A stretch of DNA of 15,806 nt, taken from NCBI GenBank assembly GCA_015661535.1, contig DQVY01000275.1, positions 1 to 15,806 on the forward strand. The letters are read 5' to 3'. Shown here piece by piece: positions 13,236 through 15,806 of the stretch (position 1 is the first letter of the stretch; every line of letters starts with the position of its first letter). The translations under genes and the position numbers were made by a program. Under the pieces are notes generated by a model that was not told where the DNA came from, made no database searches, and saw nothing but the letters and a program-made list of their open reading frames with translations. Origin of the DNA: Sulfurovum sp. (GTDB taxonomy: Bacteria; Campylobacterota; Campylobacteria; Campylobacterales; Sulfurovaceae).

Positions 13236-14666
13236 TCAAGAAGAGCAGGAGAGCTTTTGGTTCCTAAATTCTTTGGGTGTTTCCCCTGCCCATCTCTCAA
13301 ATTCAGGGTGCTCATCAAAAGGTTTTTGGGCTATCTTAAAGAGATCATCAAGCACAGAAAAGTCACCCTCTTGGGCTGCATCGATGGCTTCTTGAAGTAT
13401 ATAGTTTTTGAGTACATACTTTGGATTTGATTCTAACATCTGTTTTTTACGTATGGCGGTATCTAGATGTTTAATACGCGCATCGTATCTGTCCAACCAG
13501 GCATTCATAGGCTCATGGTAAAGCCCTGTTGCAAGTAATGCTGTTCTCTCACCTTCATAATGACTCAGGGTTCTCATAAAAAGTGTGTAGTCTACCTGAA
13601 GTGTTTCTAGCATATCATACAGGTCATCAATGAGCTCCGGATCACCAATTTCTGTACCTTCCAAACCTAGTTTTTTACACATATAGTAGTGTAGATAACG
13701 GATATATATTTTGTCATATATTACTAAGATCTTTTCCATTTTTTCCATGCTGGTCAGTGGAGAAAGTGCGCGCATAAGCATTTGAAGATTCCATTTGGCT
13801 ACTACAGGCTGGTTGGTATAGCTGTAACGTCCTTCTACATCGGTATGGTTGGAGACATGTTCATGTCTAAAGTTATCTAAAAAGGCATAGGGTCCATAGT
13901 CTATGGTAAGCCCGGCAATGGACATGTTGTCTGTGTTCATAACACCATGGTTAAAACCTACAGACATCCACTGTGCCATGAGTCGTGAAGTAATGACCAT
14001 CACTTCATTGAACAACAAGGCATAAGGGTCATTTTTCCCTTTGATATGAGGGAAATTCTCTTCTATGACATAGTCTGCTAAAGCTTTAAGCTCTTCAAAC
14101 ATTCCCTGTGACGCATAGTACTCAAATGTACCAAAACGCACCCAGGAGGTACTTACCCGACACACAATAGCACCTGTTTCTATCTCTTCACGTCTTACCT
14201 GATGTTCTGAACCTATAATCCCTAAACAGTGTGTAGTAGGGATTTTAAGCCCCTGCATCGCTTCAGACATGAGGTACTCGCGTATACTCGAACGCAAAAC
14301 TGCACGGCCATCCCCATGACGGGAATATTCAGTTACGCCTGCACCTTTGAGTTGCAGATGGTACTTCTCCAAGGTGCCTATGTTAATGGCTCTGCCATCT
14401 CCGAGTCTTGGTACAAAATGTCCAAACTGATGTCCGGCGTAACACATGGCAAAGGGTTCTGAACCTTCTACTTTGTACTCCCCGTTCAGGAATTTTACAA
14501 AATCTTCTGTTTCCAACTCATCTTCATCAATCTTTAAAAGTCTGGCGATGTTTTTATTGGCATGGATAAGGTGCGGGTGCTGCAATGGGCTGGGTGCTAC
14601 TTTGTCGTAACATGCTGCATCTAATTTGAGGTAAGGGTTGCTGAGCTTTAAGTCTTTTAATTTCAT
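13236..14666 (-). CDS. selO: SelO-family protein adenylyltransferase (YdiU)
   Basis: This pseudokinase-fold enzyme transfers AMP from ATP to Ser/Thr/Tyr of target proteins; in other organisms it responds to oxidative stress. The 476 residues are the normal length for the bacterial family. Visible motifs are AGHQFGHFVPRLGDGRA (77-93), the ATP-binding Lys107 in QLKGAG, SRHGDGRAVLRSSIREYL (115-132), MNTDNMS with Asp246/Asn247, and the metal-binding Asp256 in DYGPYAFLD. The C-terminus reads SCSS, placing Cys474 third from the end, where eukaryotic SelO has selenocysteine. The ATG at 14666 has no strong ribosome binding site. Its stop lies close upstream of the globin promoter, so the globin operon is probably separate but may receive read-through. 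Confidence 0.95.
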   Translation of the reverse strand: MKLKDLKLSNPYLKLDAACYDKVAPSPLQHPHLIHANKNIARLLKIDEDELETEDFVKFLNGEYKVEGSEPFAMCYAGHQFGHFVPRLGDGRAINIGTLEKYHLQLKGAGVTEYSRHGDGRAVLRSSIREYLMSEAMQGLKIPTTHCLGIIGSEHQVRREEIETGAIVCRVSTSWVRFGTFEYYASQGMFEELKALADYVIEENFPHIKGKNDPYALLFNEVMVITSRLMAQWMSVGFNHGVMNTDNMSIAGLTIDYGPYAFLDNFRHEHVSNHTDVEGRYSYTNQPVVAKWNLQMLMRALSPLTSMEKMEKILVIYDKIYIRYLHYYMCKKLGLEGTEIGDPELIDDLYDMLETLQVDYTLFMRTLSHYEGERTALLATGLYHEPMNAWLDRYDARIKHLDTAIRKKQMLESNPKYVLKNYILQEAIDAAQEGDFSVLDDLFKIAQKPFDEHPEFERWAGETPKEFRNQKLSCSS

Positions 14667-14700
14667 AAAACAATCTTAGCTAGAGAAACTTTAATATGAC

Positions 14701-15806
14701 TTATGCAGATAAAGTTTTCTCCAAAACCTCTTTTTCGATCATCGATATCGGCAATGCCACATAATAGTAAAACCCTTGTATATGGTAACATCCATACTCT
14801 GCAAGAATATTTATCTGCTCTTCTGTCTCTACCCCTTCTGCGATCACATCCAGACCTATACTTTTGGCAATGTCTATGATCGCTTTGCTAATAGTCATAT
14901 CTACAGCATCCGTACTGATGTTTTGTATAAACGATTTGTCTATTTTCAATTTGTCTACAGGCAGTCTTTTCAAATACGTTAAAGAGGAGTAACCCACACC
15001 AAAGTCATCAATAGCAATGGTGATACCTAAACGCTTTAAAGCATCGATCATCACAATAGACGCTTCAATGTTTCCCATAACATGGCTCTCTGTTATCTCA
15101 AGTTCTATCCACTCTCCTTTACAAGCAGTTTCATCAAGCAGAGACTTTATCAAAGCTACAAAGTCACTCTGCTGTAAATGTTTGGTAGAAAAATTAAAAG
15201 AGATACGCGGAAGATCAAAACCTTCTTTTCTCCATGCAACGATCTGCTGCATCCCTTTTTCTAAAACATAATGATCCAAGGCAATGATCACTCCCGTATC
15301 TTCAGCCATAGGGATAAATGCATCGGCATCAATGACACCATAACTTTCATGTTCCCAACGGATCAAGATCTCCATACCTGTCACAAGCTCTGTACGGCTG
15401 TCAAGCTGTGGCTGGAAATACAATACAAATGCATTTTTTTCCAAAGCAGCATATATTTCTGACTCCATAAACACCATCTCTTCCACACGGTGTGTCATCT
15501 CTTGTGCATAAAACTTATAGGTGCCTCTTCCTCTTTTTTTTGCTTCAAACATACTCGTATCGGCATACTTGATAAGATCAGCATAATAAACGGCATTTTC
15601 AGGGTAACAACTGATGCCGATAGAAGCAGATATATAGAGTTTGTGTTCTGCCAACACAATAGGCTCTTCTATGAGCTTAATTAACCTTTCAGCCATCTCT
15701 TTTACCATGCTTTTCTCATCAAGATAAGGCAAGATAAGTGTAAATTCATCCCCACTGATACGTGACAAAAATGCTTCTTTGGGTATGGCTTTTTGTAAAC
15801 GGGCGG
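14701..15806 (-). CDS. GGDEF-EAL domain protein (C-terminal part)
   Basis: This gene, for a cyclic-di-GMP turnover protein, runs off the right edge of the window and its N-terminus is missing. The reading frame is open to the last base; the TTG near 15768 is an internal Leu, not a start. The GGDEF domain shows the signature as SGDEF (15756-15742), followed by ISASIGISCYPE and ADTSMFEAKKRGRGTYKFY. The EAL domain follows, with the motif as EILIRW, and ELEITES, AIDDFGVGYSSL, KIDKSFI, AEGVET and QGF all present, so the phosphodiesterase residues look intact. The terminal loop reads YYYVALP rather than the usual SKPLP. The first Gly of GGDEF is Ser and no RxxD inhibitory site is visible, so cyclase activity is doubtful. 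The sensor domain is outside the window. Confidence 0.93.
   Translation of the reverse strand, partial: ARLQKAIPKEAFLSRISGDEFTLILPYLDEKSMVKEMAERLIKLIEEPIVLAEHKLYISASIGISCYPENAVYYADLIKYADTSMFEAKKRGRGTYKFYAQEMTHRVEEMVFMESEIYAALEKNAFVLYFQPQLDSRTELVTGMEILIRWEHESYGVIDADAFIPMAEDTGVIIALDHYVLEKGMQQIVAWRKEGFDLPRISFNFSTKHLQQSDFVALIKSLLDETACKGEWIELEITESHVMGNIEASIVMIDALKRLGITIAIDDFGVGYSSLTYLKRLPVDKLKIDKSFIQNISTDAVDMTISKAIIDIAKSIGLDVIAEGVETEEQINILAEYGCYHIQGFYYYVALPISMIEKEVLEKTLSA

Noticed and set aside
15742..15768. TTG at 15768 as the start of the GGDEF-EAL gene
   Set aside because: The frame continues upstream to the window edge with typical GGDEF sequence (LQKAIPKEAFLSRI), so this is an internal leucine.
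1..15806. CRISPR array, prophage or insertion sequence
   Set aside because: No regularly spaced repeats, no phage structural genes and no transposase or integrase were seen on either strand.

Overview
The window is a low-GC, gene-dense chromosomal stretch that looks like a member of the Campylobacterota (Epsilonproteobacteria), most likely a Sulfurovum- or Sulfurimonas-like organism. The pointers are the protein flavour throughout, a GyrA with Asn at the quinolone-resistance position as in Helicobacter, short ExbB/ExbD proteins of the Helicobacter type, and a Ctb-like group III truncated globin. No single feature proves the genus.

Layout. Positions 1-666 hold a Crp/Fnr-family regulator on the + strand with a near-perfect inverted repeat just before its start. 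A tRNA-Asn(GTT) gene on the - strand (785-859) follows, with a full consensus promoter. From 8789 down to 935 runs one compact - strand gene train: gyrA, asd, a YqhA-family membrane protein, hemE, a four-helix-bundle protein, a dGTPase-like HD protein and a radical SAM protein. Its junctions overlap or are 1 base apart, except at hemE / four-helix-bundle. Upstream lies a - strand gene for a membrane-anchored AsmA-like protein built of four repeats of about 169 residues. Divergent from it are exbB and exbD (+). These converge on a globin-thioredoxin pair (-), followed by selO (-) and the C-terminal part of a GGDEF-EAL protein (-) that runs off the end.

How the genes work together. Most are housekeeping genes: DNA topology (gyrA), the aspartate family of amino acids (asd), haem (hemE), nucleotide pools (HD protein) and possibly tRNA modification (radical SAM). 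ExbB/ExbD energise outer-membrane transport and the AsmA-like protein probably acts in the envelope. Globin, thioredoxin and SelO suggest an oxygen/NO/redox theme.

The most unusual part is 3186-3646. The four-helix-bundle gene is enclosed by perfect 17-bp inverted repeats, about 422 bp overall. One repeat lies inside the downstream HD coding region and the other abuts a strong hairpin that spans the hemE stop. This resembles the architecture of 23S rRNA intervening sequences (a stem enclosing a four-helix-bundle ORF), but inside a protein-coding operon. It also appears to supply the ribosome binding site and start codon of the next gene.
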